From an uncultured Bacteroidota bacterium (lineage in GTDB: Bacteria > Bacteroidota > Bacteroidia > UBA7662), in NCBI GenBank assembly GCA_903856555.1, contig CAIOCC010000027.1, positions 1-24,350 of the forward strand: 24,350 nucleotides of DNA, read 5' to 3'. A program made the position numbers and the translations under genes. Positions 1-8,302 of this stretch are shown one piece after another; the first letter of the stretch is position 1, and each line of letters starts with the position of its first letter. The notes under the pieces were generated by a model. That model was not told the origin of the DNA and did no database searches. It worked only from the letters and a program-made list of their open reading frames with translations.

Positions 1-1605
1 GAGGGACTCAAAGCCGTCGCCACCTGGATTGACTGGCCGGAGAACCGATCCGTACCCAGGCTCCAATGGCAAGAGTGGTTGGGTCAACCCGGGGAACACG
101 GCACCGAAATGGCCTCCATTGGAGTGGAATTTGGTTTTGACTTGCATTTTGGGGCGGATGCCTTGGAGGAAGCCTCTCAAATTGACTCCGTTATACGGCC
201 CAAAGACCTGGCCGGCCGCCGGGATTTTCGAGCTGTGCCGACCTTGACCATCGATCCCGAAGATGCCAAGGACTTTGATGATGCCTTGTCGGTGGTTCCG
301 CTGGGTCCAGACCTCTGGGAGGTCGGGGTTCATATTGCCGATGTTTCGTATTATGTTCGGAACAAGACAGGCATCGACCGCGACGCCTCCTCCAGGGCGA
401 CTTCGGTTTACATGGTGCATCAGGTTTTGCCCATGCTGCCGGAGCATCTCTCCAACCTGGTCTGCTCGTTGAGGCCCAACGAAGACAAATTGTGTTATTC
501 AGTGGTGTTCCAAATCCATCGAAACGGACAAATTCAAGACACCTGGGTTGGCCGCACCTGCATTCGCTCTCAGCGTCGTTTTACCTACCGCGAAGCGCAG
601 ACGATTTTGGACCAGAAGCAGGGCGAAATGCACGAGGAATTGCTGGCCCTGAACACCATCGCCGAGGCCTTGCGAAAGCGCCGATTTGAAGGCGGGGCCA
701 TTGGATTTGAAACCGAAGAAATTCGGTTCACCCTGGACGAACAGGGATTCCCCTTGGCCGCCGCGATCAAAGAAAAAATCCCCACCCATGGTTTGATTGA
801 AGAGTGGATGCTTTTGGCCAATCAAGCGGTGGCCCGCAAATTGGGGGACGCCGTCCAAGAGGGCCGTATTCCTGCCTCGGTATATCGGATCCATGATTAC
901 CCGGACCCTGAACGCTTGGCCCGTTTGGCGACCTGGGCCGACCTTTTTGGGTATGCTCTATCGATTCGCTCCAAGAGCCAGGTGGCCGCATCCCTCAACC
1001 GCCTGATTCAGGAATCCGAAGGCAAACCAGAATCAGCTATTCTGCAGCAGTTGGCGATTCGTTCCATGGCCAAAGCCGTTTATACAACTCAAAATATAGG
1101 CCATTACGGACTGGCTTTTTCGCATTACACCCACTTTACATCCCCCATCAGGCGCTACCCCGATTTGTTGGTGCATCGCCTCTTGGCTCATTTGGACGGA
1201 TCCGGCGCAGGATGGTCTTACCCTGAACCGGATTTGGAAAGGCTCTGCCGATACGATAGCGAAAAAGAACGCAACGCTGCCTTCGCAGAGCGAGCGGCGG
1301 TTCGCTTCAAACAATTGCAAATGCTCAGCGGCAAGCGGGACCAGGTTTGGGAAGGTTCGGTTACGTCGGTGGGAGATCAAGGCGCTTGGGTCACACTGGA
1401 TTACAATCGCTGCGATGGCTTGGTCCCCATGTCGTCTTTGGATGACGATCGTTACACGTTTGTCGAAGATGAATTGGCTTTGGTGGGGAGTGGGCGCAAT
1501 CATCGCATTGGGCCTGGGCAGCGGATGACCGTCCGTATTACCAAATTGGATTTGCGTTTGAGGCGTCTCGAACTGGAACCGGCTCCGGAGGGCATTGGAC
1601 GTTGA
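1..1605 (+). CDS. rnr: Ribonuclease R, C-terminal part (5' end cut by window)
   Basis: This is a 3'-5' processive exoribonuclease that degrades structured RNA. The frame is open from base 1 and 534 codons are visible, so the cold-shock N-terminus lies outside the window. A TTG at 79 is an internal codon, not a start, because family-like sequence (EWLGQPGEHGTEM) runs through it. The catalytic RNB motif DPEDAKDFDDA is at visible codons 85-95, with the metal-binding aspartates present. The RNB signature HFTSPIRRYPD is at 378-388. A C-terminal S1 RNA-binding domain spans about 450-528. The protein ends soon after S1, without the long basic tail of the E. coli enzyme. RNase II is the alternative family, but the length, the S1 ending and the position before a polyprenyl synthase favour RNase R. 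Confidence 0.95.
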   Translation, partial: EGLKAVATWIDWPENRSVPRLQWQEWLGQPGEHGTEMASIGVEFGFDLHFGADALEEASQIDSVIRPKDLAGRRDFRAVPTLTIDPEDAKDFDDALSVVPLGPDLWEVGVHIADVSYYVRNKTGIDRDASSRATSVYMVHQVLPMLPEHLSNLVCSLRPNEDKLCYSVVFQIHRNGQIQDTWVGRTCIRSQRRFTYREAQTILDQKQGEMHEELLALNTIAEALRKRRFEGGAIGFETEEIRFTLDEQGFPLAAAIKEKIPTHGLIEEWMLLANQAVARKLGDAVQEGRIPASVYRIHDYPDPERLARLATWADLFGYALSIRSKSQVAASLNRLIQESEGKPESAILQQLAIRSMAKAVYTTQNIGHYGLAFSHYTHFTSPIRRYPDLLVHRLLAHLDGSGAGWSYPEPDLERLCRYDSEKERNAAFAERAAVRFKQLQMLSGKRDQVWEGSVTSVGDQGAWVTLDYNRCDGLVPMSSLDDDRYTFVEDELALVGSGRNHRIGPGQRMTVRITKLDLRLRRLELEPAPEGIGR

Positions 1606-1624
1606 TTTAAGACGTGTACTTTTA
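1595..1624 (+). promoter_or_regulatory. Possible Bacteroidota-type promoter for the polyprenyl synthase
   Basis: TTG at 1595-1597 is followed after 19 bases by TACTTTTA (1617-1624), one mismatch from TAnnTTTG. It overlaps the end of rnr and lies 20 bases before the next ATG. The imperfect box makes this tentative; read-through from rnr is equally possible. Confidence 0.35.
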
Positions 1625-1643
1625 TTCCTAGCTTCAAATTGTT

Positions 1644-2687
1644 ATGGTGCAAGATTCCTCCCAACCCTCCCCGAACTGGTCCCAGACGGCGGGGCTTTAC
1701 CAAAAGGCCGTTGAACAAGGCCTTCGTAACATGGGTTGGGCCCAAGCCAGACCCGAGGGTCTGTATCGTCCCATGGAGTACTTTTTGGGATTGGGGGGCA
1801 AGCGGCTACGCCCCGTTCTCTGCTTGACGGCCTGCGGCATGGTAGGCTCGGATCCTTACTTGGCCTTGCCACAGGCCTTGGCGGTAGAGATTTTTCACAA
1901 TTTCACCCTCTTGCACGACGATGTGATGGACCGTTCACCCTTGCGTCGGGGTCAGCCGACCGTGCACGAGCGTTACGGCATCGATGCGGCCATTCTCTCG
2001 GGGGATGCTTTGCTGATCGAAGCCTATGCCCAATTATCGAAAGCACCGGTGGATCTACTCCCCGGCCTTCTGGCTGAATTCAACCGGGTGGCTTTGCAGG
2101 TTTGCCAGGGTCAGCAAATGGATATGGATTTCCAAAAACGTTCCTCGGTTGGAATGGAGGAGTACTGCGAAATGATTGGGCTCAAAACAGCCGTGCTTTT
2201 GGGGTCTTCCCTCAAATTAGGAGCCCTGGTCGGAGGTGCCGAGCCCGCCCAAGCCAGCGCCTTGTTTCGGGTGGGGTACCTGGTGGGCTTGGCTTTTCAG
2301 GTTCAAGATGATTGGTTGGATGTGTACGGTGATCCGGAACGCTTTGGCAAACAGGTCGCCGGGGATATCAAGGCCTGCAAACATAGTTTTTTGAGGGTCA
2401 TGGCCGAAAGCCGAGCCCAAAACAACCAACGCGCCACCCTGGCCAAGTCCTTTGAACGCCTCGCCCTGTTGGGTCAAAGCGGGGAAGAGGGCCCCGATCT
2501 CGACGCCGAAGTCCAACAAGTTATTCAATGTTACAATGAACTGGGATTGGAAGAAGGAGCCCTGACCTATCAGCACCAACTCCTGGATGAGGCCATGGCC
2601 TTGCTGGCCTCCCTGCCTTTTGGGTCATCGCCGGGCGCGGCTTTTTTGGCTGATTATGCCCTGTATCTAGCTCGTCGTCAAGAATAG
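1644..2687 (+). CDS. Trans-polyprenyl diphosphate synthase (short-chain/GGPP type likely)
   Basis: This cytosolic enzyme condenses isopentenyl diphosphate with allylic diphosphates to make prenyl chains for quinones, carotenoids or undecaprenyl-type precursors. The 347-residue length fits the family. Visible motifs are GGKRLRP (51-57), the first aspartate-rich motif DDVMD (92-96) followed by RRGQPTVH, GQQMDM (156-161), and the second aspartate-rich motif DDWLD (222-226) followed by GDPERFGK. Phe87 lies five residues before the first Asp, a position occupied by an aromatic residue in some GGPP synthases, so a short chain such as C20 is inferred, not proven. It follows rnr after 38 bases, a pairing common in Bacteroidota. 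The ATG start has no clear Shine-Dalgarno sequence. Confidence 0.92.
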   Translation: MVQDSSQPSPNWSQTAGLYQKAVEQGLRNMGWAQARPEGLYRPMEYFLGLGGKRLRPVLCLTACGMVGSDPYLALPQALAVEIFHNFTLLHDDVMDRSPLRRGQPTVHERYGIDAAILSGDALLIEAYAQLSKAPVDLLPGLLAEFNRVALQVCQGQQMDMDFQKRSSVGMEEYCEMIGLKTAVLLGSSLKLGALVGGAEPAQASALFRVGYLVGLAFQVQDDWLDVYGDPERFGKQVAGDIKACKHSFLRVMAESRAQNNQRATLAKSFERLALLGQSGEEGPDLDAEVQQVIQCYNELGLEEGALTYQHQLLDEAMALLASLPFGSSPGAAFLADYALYLARRQE

Positions 2688-2688
2688 G

Positions 2689-2713
2689 AAGGGACCGCAT
2701 CGAAAGGGACCGC
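2689..2713. repeat. Short direct repeat in a convergent intergenic gap
   Basis: AAGGGACCGC occurs twice, at 2689-2698 and 2704-2713 (period 15), just after the polyprenyl synthase stop codon. The 67-base gap between the two convergent genes holds no clear stem-loop terminator. The repeat may be chance. Confidence 0.5.
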
Positions 2714-2754
2714 GTTTCCCAATCCGCCTTCCAAGAACCAAGGTTCGAGGACGA

Positions 2755-3594
2755 TTACAGGAATCCCAATTCCAGCTTGGCTTCTTCGCTCATCAAGTCC
2801 TGGGACCACGGTGGGTCAAAGGTCAATTCAACATCGACCTCGCTCACTCCGTGAACTCCGCGGATCTTATCCGCCACCTCCCCAGGCAGGGTACCGGCCA
2901 CCGGGCACGAGGGCGATGTCAGGGTCATGGTGACTTTGACGACGCCTCCGTTGCGGACCTCGATGTTATAGATTAACCCCAGATCGTAGATATTGACCGG
3001 TATTTCGGGGTCGTAAATGGTACGAATAATGTTAAGAACAGCATCCTGGGTTTCGACAAAGGTCGGTTCCTGGCCAGTGCTTGGTGTAGCGGGCAAAGCA
3101 GGCGATTCGGTGACGCTTTTTTCGGGCGCTGTTCCTTCGACAGGGCGGTACAACAAGGCAAGTTGCCGAATGCGGTCCAACATCCCGGCCAGACCGTTGG
3201 CCCGGTTGGGGGAGAGGTGGTGCTGAAGGCCTGTTTTTTGGTGCAGGTCAAAGGTGGTCCCCAGGATATCGGTGGGTTTTTGGTGCTGAAATACCTTGAG
3301 CAAAAGGGTCATGATGCCTTTGACCAGCAATGCATCCGAATCGGCGGCAAATTCCAGGCGGCCATCGGGCAATGAAGTGGCCCGCAACCAGACCCTGGAT
3401 TGACAGCCTTTGATAAGAAGGGCATCGTTCTTGAAGGCCTCGTCCAGGGGCGGGCATTCTTTGGCCAATTCCAATAAGTACTGGTACCGATCCTCCCAGT
3501 TTTCGAGCAAGGCGAAGTCCGCTGCGAGTTGTTCTTGCAACAGAGCCGGCGATGGGGGGGGCTCCGGGAGGGCTGACGATTGGTTTTTATCCAT
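2755..3594 (-). CDS. SufE-SufT (DUF59/MIP18) fusion protein, Fe-S cluster assembly
   Basis: Two Fe-S assembly domains are joined in one 279-residue chain. Residues about 18-152 are a SufE domain, which accepts persulfide sulfur from SufS; its acceptor is Cys64 in IKGCQSRVW. A low-complexity Pro/Ser/Thr linker covers about 153-178. Residues about 181-270 are a DUF59/MIP18 (SufT/PaaD-like) domain with DPEIPVNIYDLGLI (195-208), the conserved Cys230 in TSPSCPVAG, and PPW near its end. SufT-type proteins help mature or transfer Fe-S clusters. The ATG overlaps the end of sufS by 8 bases, so the genes are probably translationally coupled. In many Bacteroidota these are two adjacent genes. The frame is uninterrupted across the linker. 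It is the last gene of the suf run. Confidence 0.93.
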   Translation of the reverse strand: MDKNQSSALPEPPPSPALLQEQLAADFALLENWEDRYQYLLELAKECPPLDEAFKNDALLIKGCQSRVWLRATSLPDGRLEFAADSDALLVKGIMTLLLKVFQHQKPTDILGTTFDLHQKTGLQHHLSPNRANGLAGMLDRIRQLALLYRPVEGTAPEKSVTESPALPATPSTGQEPTFVETQDAVLNIIRTIYDPEIPVNIYDLGLIYNIEVRNGGVVKVTMTLTSPSCPVAGTLPGEVADKIRGVHGVSEVDVELTFDPPWSQDLMSEEAKLELGFL

Positions 3595-4825
3595 GGCCGA
3601 GCATGCGTTGGGTTTTGAGCAGGGATTGCCCCAGGTAATCCAATTCGTTGAAGGTGTTATAAAAGCAAACCGAGGCCCGAACCGTACCGGGTAGGTTCCA
3701 TCGTTTCATCAGGGGTTGGGCGCAGTGATGACCGGTTCGGACGGCAATTCCCATGCTATCCAGAAGCAAACCCACATCGTAAGGGTGGGCCTGGCCTAAC
3801 AAAAAACTTTGCGCTGAACTGCGATCCGTGGCTTCTCCAATTTTGCGCAGGTCCGGAATGGAATCCAAGACATCCTGAAGGTGCTGGTAAAGAGCCCTTT
3901 CTCGGTCCATAATGATTTCCCACCCCCATGATTGGAGGTAATCAACAGCCGCACCCAAGCCAATCGCCTGGGCAATGGGGGGCGTTCCTGCCTCAAATCG
4001 CAAAGGTGGTTCGGCGTAGCTGGTCACTTGATAGTCCACTTCGCGAATCATGTCCCCGCCCCCTTGCCAGGGAGGCATGCTGTGGAGGAGTTCACGACGG
4101 CCGTAAAGAATGCCGATACCGGTGGGGCCGTACATTTTATGCGCCGAAAAACACAAAAAGTCAACATCAAGTTCCGTAACACGGATGGGGCCGTGGGCCA
4201 CCGCTTGGGCGGCATCGACCAAGACGGTGCAACCAACGGCTTTGGCCATGCGAATCATGGTTTGAACCGGATTGTGGCTGCCCAGAACATTGCTGATGGA
4301 ACAAAAAGCCAGCATCTTGGAGCGGGGATTCAGCATGGATTCCAAGGCTTCAAGATCCGTTTGACCTCTTTCGTCGATCGGTACGATGCGTAGAATCGCC
4401 CCTTGCTGGGCACATATCATTTGCCAAGGCACCAAATTGGCGTGGTGTTCCATGGCGGTCACCAAGACCTCATCACCGGGTTCCAGACGACGCCCCCAGG
4501 ACTGGGCAACCAGGTTAATCGCTTCGGTGCAGCCTTTGGTAAATACGATGTTATCGGATTCGGGGGCCCCCAAAAAAGCCGCCACCTTGGCGCGGGCCTC
4601 TTCGTAACAACGGGTCGCTTCCTGGCTGAGGTGGTGGACCCCCCGGTGGACGTTGGCGTATTTTTCGATATAAAAAGAACGCTCGGCGTCCAATACGGGC
4701 AGGGGCTTGAAGGTGCTGGCGGCGTTATCCAGGTAGACCAGCGGACGCCCGTGCACCTGCAGTTCCAGCGACGGGAAGTCCTTTCGGATATGTTGTTCGA
4801 TCAACAGCGGATCGGAAGTTTGCAT
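3587..4825 (-). CDS. sufS: Cysteine desulfurase SufS
   Basis: This PLP-dependent enzyme removes sulfur from cysteine and passes it, as persulfide, to the SufE domain encoded next. The protein is 412 residues from the chosen ATG. Visible features are YLDNAAST (31-38), His128 in AMEHHAN (the PLP-stacking region), the Schiff-base lysine Lys230 in SAHKMYGPTG, and the catalytic Cys368 in RTGHHCAQPLM, with the short loop typical of the SufS class. The frame is open further upstream to 4915, but that stretch lies inside sufD and does not resemble the family. The chosen ATG sits 4 bases after the sufD stop and gives a normal N-terminus. Confidence 0.96.
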   Translation of the reverse strand: MQTSDPLLIEQHIRKDFPSLELQVHGRPLVYLDNAASTFKPLPVLDAERSFYIEKYANVHRGVHHLSQEATRCYEEARAKVAAFLGAPESDNIVFTKGCTEAINLVAQSWGRRLEPGDEVLVTAMEHHANLVPWQMICAQQGAILRIVPIDERGQTDLEALESMLNPRSKMLAFCSISNVLGSHNPVQTMIRMAKAVGCTVLVDAAQAVAHGPIRVTELDVDFLCFSAHKMYGPTGIGILYGRRELLHSMPPWQGGGDMIREVDYQVTSYAEPPLRFEAGTPPIAQAIGLGAAVDYLQSWGWEIIMDRERALYQHLQDVLDSIPDLRKIGEATDRSSAQSFLLGQAHPYDVGLLLDSMGIAVRTGHHCAQPLMKRWNLPGTVRASVCFYNTFNELDYLGQSLLKTQRMLGHG

Positions 4826-4829
4826 GGCT

Positions 4830-5984
4830 TCAAAAGGAGGGCAGCGCCTCCAGAGTGTTTTGCATCTGTTGCCGTAAGACTTCGTCCGGAACCAGGTCCA
4901 CAATTTCCAGGGCAAAGGCCAGGGTCAGAATCCGTCGCGCTTCGTCTTGGGGAATCCCCCGGCTTCGAAGGTAAAATACGGCATCCTCTTGCAATCGCCC
5001 CATGGTGGCTCCGTGGGAACAACGGACATTGTCCGCCAAGATTTGCAATTCAGGCTTGGCATGGACCTTGCCGCTGGGAATCCCGGAACCAGGTTGATCC
5101 AGCATGAGGTTGCTGCTTTTTTGGAAGGCGTTGGTTTCTTGGGCATCTTGCTCAACACGCAGGACACCGTTAAAAACCGTGGAAGAAGAAGGGGCGGCTA
5201 CGGCTTTGTAGTGCTGATGGCTTTGGCCGCGCAGGGCTGCATGTTGGATTCGACTGTATTGGTCGGCATGTCCTCCGGCGGTTGCCAGGGTCAGGCCGTA
5301 GAGGGCGGTGTAAGCATCGTCGCCCTGTTGTTGAACGTGGATATTGTTACGAATGAGTCCGCTACCGTGGGCAACGGTGTAGACATGAAGTTTGCTCCCC
5401 TCGGCCTGAACCGCATCGGTTTGACAAAGGATGCCGGTGGAGGTTTCGGAACGGATCCAGCGGATTAATTCCAATTCTGCACCCGCGCCCAATTCCACTT
5501 GCAGGGTCAGCAAGTAAGCCAGAGGCAAGGGTAAATGGTTTGCTTCGATAGGGCCGCTTTGGGGTGGGGCGATCTCTTGCAGGACCCTCAGCTTGGACCC
5601 AGCGCCCAAACGCAGTCGGTGATTAAAGCCGTGCAGGCCTAGCGTTGGTCTCTCCAAACACGAGAGCACCAAGGGCTCCGATGGTTGACAGCCCGCTGGT
5701 AATTCCAGGTCCAGTCCATCTCGGTGCAGGGACCATGAAGCCGCACCCAAGGGGTCTGAACCCAACAGATCCAAGATGGGTCCGGTCAAGGGCTTCAAGT
5801 CCGAGGGCCAGGAATACCCGGTGGTGGGAGGGGTGGTCGTTTTGGAGATTTCTTGGGCTAAACCTTCCGCAGGCCCTAACCAGGTCTTCAAATCCGTGTA
5901 CTTCCAAGCCTCTACGTCCGATCCCGGCCAACCGCCGTTGAGGATAAACTGAGCGTAATTTGATTCGTTGGATTCCCGGCTCAT
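4830..5984 (-). CDS. sufD: Fe-S cluster assembly scaffold subunit SufD
   Basis: SufD partners SufB and SufC in the SufBC2D scaffold on which Fe-S clusters are built. The protein is 384 residues. The diagnostic C-terminal core is present: ADNVRCSHGATMGRL, with Cys322 and His324, followed by DAVFYLRSRGIP and an EALPSF end. His324 matches the conserved His of E. coli SufD implicated in cluster assembly. The start was chosen because its ATG overlaps the sufC stop as ATGA, a standard coupled junction. An alternative start 30 bases upstream would extend into sufC. The N-terminal half is divergent, as is usual for SufD. Confidence 0.94.
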   Translation of the reverse strand: MSRESNESNYAQFILNGGWPGSDVEAWKYTDLKTWLGPAEGLAQEISKTTTPPTTGYSWPSDLKPLTGPILDLLGSDPLGAASWSLHRDGLDLELPAGCQPSEPLVLSCLERPTLGLHGFNHRLRLGAGSKLRVLQEIAPPQSGPIEANHLPLPLAYLLTLQVELGAGAELELIRWIRSETSTGILCQTDAVQAEGSKLHVYTVAHGSGLIRNNIHVQQQGDDAYTALYGLTLATAGGHADQYSRIQHAALRGQSHQHYKAVAAPSSSTVFNGVLRVEQDAQETNAFQKSSNLMLDQPGSGIPSGKVHAKPELQILADNVRCSHGATMGRLQEDAVFYLRSRGIPQDEARRILTLAFALEIVDLVPDEVLRQQMQNTLEALPSF

Positions 5985-6757
5985 GCGTTGGCATTCACTT
6001 CGTTGCGCAACCAATCGTAGCCTTTGGCTTCCAGCTCCAAGGCCAAGGTATAATCCCCGCTACGAACGATACGGCCGTCCATGAGAACGTGGACATAATC
6101 GGGTCGGATATAGTCCAGCAGGCGCTGGTAATGGGTGATAACCAAAAAACTATTTTGGTCGTTACGCAAACTGTTCACCCCTTCGGCCACGACCCGGAGA
6201 GCATCGATATCCAAGCCGGAATCGGTTTCATCCAGAATCGCCAAACGGGGTTCCAGCATCGCCAATTGAAAAATTTCGTTGCGTTTTTTTTCGCCGCCCG
6301 AGAATCCCAGATTGACCGGACGAGACAGATACGAGGCATCCAATTGAACCAGAGCCGCTTTTTGGCGCATCAGTTTCAAAAAATCTCCAGCTTCCAGCGG
6401 GTCCAAGCCCCGCATGCTCCGCACCTTGTTGACCGCCGAGCGCATAAAATTGGTGTTGCTGACCCCTGGAATTTCAACGGGGTACTGAAAGGCCAAAAAA
6501 ACGCCCAGCCAGGCTCGCTCTTCGGGCTCCAAGGCTAGCAAATCCTGCCCATCCAAGTAAACTTCTCCTTGGATATCGTACCCGGGCCGACCGGCCAAAA
6601 CATGGGATAGCGTTGATTTTCCTGAACCGTTGGGTCCCATTATGGCATGCACTTCTCCGGCAGGTATTTCCAGATTGAGGCCCTGCAAAATGAGGCGTCC
6701 CTGAATGGAAGCAAAGAGGTTTTTGATTTGAAGCAAAGGAGTGGGGTTGGTTGTCAT
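5981..6757 (-). CDS. sufC: Fe-S assembly ATPase SufC
   Basis: This is the ABC-type ATPase of the SufBCD complex, cytosolic and not a transporter. In 258 residues the full ATP site is visible: Walker A GPNGSGKST (41-49), Q-loop Gln91 in AFQYP, signature FSGGEKKR (152-159), Walker B LAILDE (172-177), D-loop SGLDIDAL, and switch His209 in ITHYQRLL. The EKKRNEIFQ and DETDSGLD sequences are typical of SufC. The gene lies 21 bases after sufB and overlaps sufD by 4 bases. Confidence 0.97.
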   Translation of the reverse strand: MTTNPTPLLQIKNLFASIQGRLILQGLNLEIPAGEVHAIMGPNGSGKSTLSHVLAGRPGYDIQGEVYLDGQDLLALEPEERAWLGVFLAFQYPVEIPGVSNTNFMRSAVNKVRSMRGLDPLEAGDFLKLMRQKAALVQLDASYLSRPVNLGFSGGEKKRNEIFQLAMLEPRLAILDETDSGLDIDALRVVAEGVNSLRNDQNSFLVITHYQRLLDYIRPDYVHVLMDGRIVRSGDYTLALELEAKGYDWLRNEVNANA

Positions 6758-6778
6758 GCCGTGTGGGGGGGATGGGAT

Positions 6779-8236
6779 TTATCCGACGCTACCCTCGAGG
6801 GATATGGCCAGTAGTTTTCTCGCTTCAACAGCAAATTCCATGGGCAGTTTATCCAAAACCTCCTTGGCATAACCGTTGACGATGAGGGCAATGGCTTCTT
6901 CGGTGGGGAGACCTCGTTGTTGGCAGTAGTACAAGAGGTCCTCCTCGATCTTGGAGGTGGTCGCCTCGTGTTCTACCTGGGCATCCGGGCAGTTGATTTC
7001 AAAGTAGGGGTAGGTATGAGCGCCGCAACGATCGCCCATGAGCAGGGAATCGCATTGGGAATAATTACGGGCATTGACCGCGCCTTCACGGACCTTGACC
7101 AAACCGCGGTAGGTGTTTTGGCCGCGACCCGCACTGATGCCTTTACTAACAATGCGGCTTGTGGTGTTGCGGCCTATATGAATCATTTTGGTTCCGGTAT
7201 CGGCTTGCTGGGCCCGGGCGGCCAGGGCAACCGAGTAAAATTCTCCGGTACTGTCATCCCCCTGAAGGACCACGCTGGGGTATTTCCAAGTGATGGCCGA
7301 ACCCGTTTCGACCTGGGTCCAGGAAATTTTGGATCGGCGTCCTTTGCAAAGACCCCGCTTGGTAACAAAATTGTAAATACCACCCACCCCTTGGGCATCC
7401 CCGGGGTACCAGTTCTGCACGGTGGCATAGCGGATTTCGGCATCGTCCATGGCAACCAATTCGACCACCGCGGCATGCAATTGGTTCTCGTCCCTTTTGG
7501 GGGCGGTACATCCTTCCAAATAGGAAACATAAGCGCCTTCTTCGGCCACAATCAGCGTGCGCTCAAACTGCCCGGTGCCCGCTGCGTTGATCCGAAAATA
7601 GGTGCTCAGTTCCATGGGGCAACGTACACCGCGTGGGATGTACACAAAGGACCCGTCCGAAAAAACCGCTGAATTAAGGGCTGCGTAATAATTATCAGTG
7701 TAAGGAACCACTTTGCCCAAAGATTTTCGAACCAAATCCGGATGGGTTTTGACAGCCTCGCTAAAGGAGCAAAAAATAATTCCTTGTTCGGCCAAACGGG
7801 CTTTGTAGGTGGTTGCGACCGATACCGAGTCCAAAACAGCATCCACCGCCACTCCGGCCAAGATCAATTGTTCTTCGAGTGGAATGCCCAGTTTGTCGTA
7901 GGTTGCTTTGATTTCAGGATCCAATTCATCCAGGGATTCCAGTTTTTTGCTGGCTTTGGGAGCGGCATAATACGAAATATCCTGGAAGTCGATGGGGGGG
8001 ATTTCCAAATGGGCCCAGCGGGGGGTCGGTAATTTTTGCCAATATTCAAAAGCTTTTAGCCTCCATTCCAGCAACCATTCCGGTTCCTCCTTGCGGGAGG
8101 AAATCAGGCGAACCACATCGGCGTTCAGACCTTTGGGGTCGATGTCCTGTTCGATGTTGCTAACAAAACCAAAAGCATAGTCGTCCTCGGCCCAACGGGT
8201 GAGCAAAGCATCGTCCGGATGGTTATCGTTGGCCAT
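6779..8236 (-). CDS. sufB: Fe-S cluster assembly scaffold protein SufB
   Basis: SufB is the core scaffold protein that receives sulfur and assembles clusters with SufC and SufD. The protein is 485 residues, close to the family length. The conserved C-terminal core contains Cys395 (SQCDSLLMG) and Glu424 (QVEHEATTS). Their 29-residue spacing matches E. coli SufB Cys405 and Glu434, which are essential for cluster building. It is the first gene of the suf run and has its own candidate promoter and palindromic operator. No Rrf2-family regulator gene precedes it, although one often does in related operons. The ATG at 8236 starts MANDNHPDD and has no Shine-Dalgarno sequence. Confidence 0.97.
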   Translation of the reverse strand: MANDNHPDDALLTRWAEDDYAFGFVSNIEQDIDPKGLNADVVRLISSRKEEPEWLLEWRLKAFEYWQKLPTPRWAHLEIPPIDFQDISYYAAPKASKKLESLDELDPEIKATYDKLGIPLEEQLILAGVAVDAVLDSVSVATTYKARLAEQGIIFCSFSEAVKTHPDLVRKSLGKVVPYTDNYYAALNSAVFSDGSFVYIPRGVRCPMELSTYFRINAAGTGQFERTLIVAEEGAYVSYLEGCTAPKRDENQLHAAVVELVAMDDAEIRYATVQNWYPGDAQGVGGIYNFVTKRGLCKGRRSKISWTQVETGSAITWKYPSVVLQGDDSTGEFYSVALAARAQQADTGTKMIHIGRNTTSRIVSKGISAGRGQNTYRGLVKVREGAVNARNYSQCDSLLMGDRCGAHTYPYFEINCPDAQVEHEATTSKIEEDLLYYCQQRGLPTEEAIALIVNGYAKEVLDKLPMEFAVEARKLLAISLEGSVG

Positions 8237-8266
8237 AGGGGGTTAACAAGGTGGTGAAAGCTTTTG

Positions 8267-8283
8267 TTTAGACAATGTCTAAA
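8267..8283. promoter_or_regulatory. Perfect 17-bp palindrome, candidate suf operator
   Basis: TTTAGACA (8267-8274) and TGTCTAAA (8276-8283) form a perfect inverted repeat around one central A. It lies 31-47 bases before the sufB ATG and starts about 7 bases downstream of the -7 box, so it would cover the transcription start. A one-base loop and no T-run argue against a terminator. The 8-1-8 shape suits a dimeric repressor of the Fur, DtxR or Rrf2 kind; which one cannot be told from the sequence. Confidence 0.7.
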
Positions 8284-8289
8284 GAGCCG

Positions 8290-8297
8290 CAAAGATA
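8290..8297 (-). promoter_or_regulatory. -7 promoter box for sufB
   Basis: On the minus strand the box reads TATCTTTG, an exact match to the Bacteroidota -7 consensus TAnnTTTG. A TTG lies 14 bases upstream, closer than the usual spacing, so the -33 element is weak. The predicted start falls at about 8283, inside the palindrome. This would give the suf genes a transcript separate from the comEC-hydratase pair. Confidence 0.6.
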
Positions 8298-8302
8298 ATT
8301 GT

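Noticed and set aside
4403..5107. Open frame of 234 codons on the plus strand, antisense to sufS and sufD
   Set aside because: It lies opposite two strongly supported genes and its translation (Gly/Arg/Pro/Gln-rich) resembles no family. Such frames arise from codon bias in G+C-rich coding DNA.
6917..7672. Open frame of 251 codons on the plus strand, antisense to sufB
   Set aside because: It is fully contained opposite the conserved core of sufB, with no promoter box or recognisable domain.
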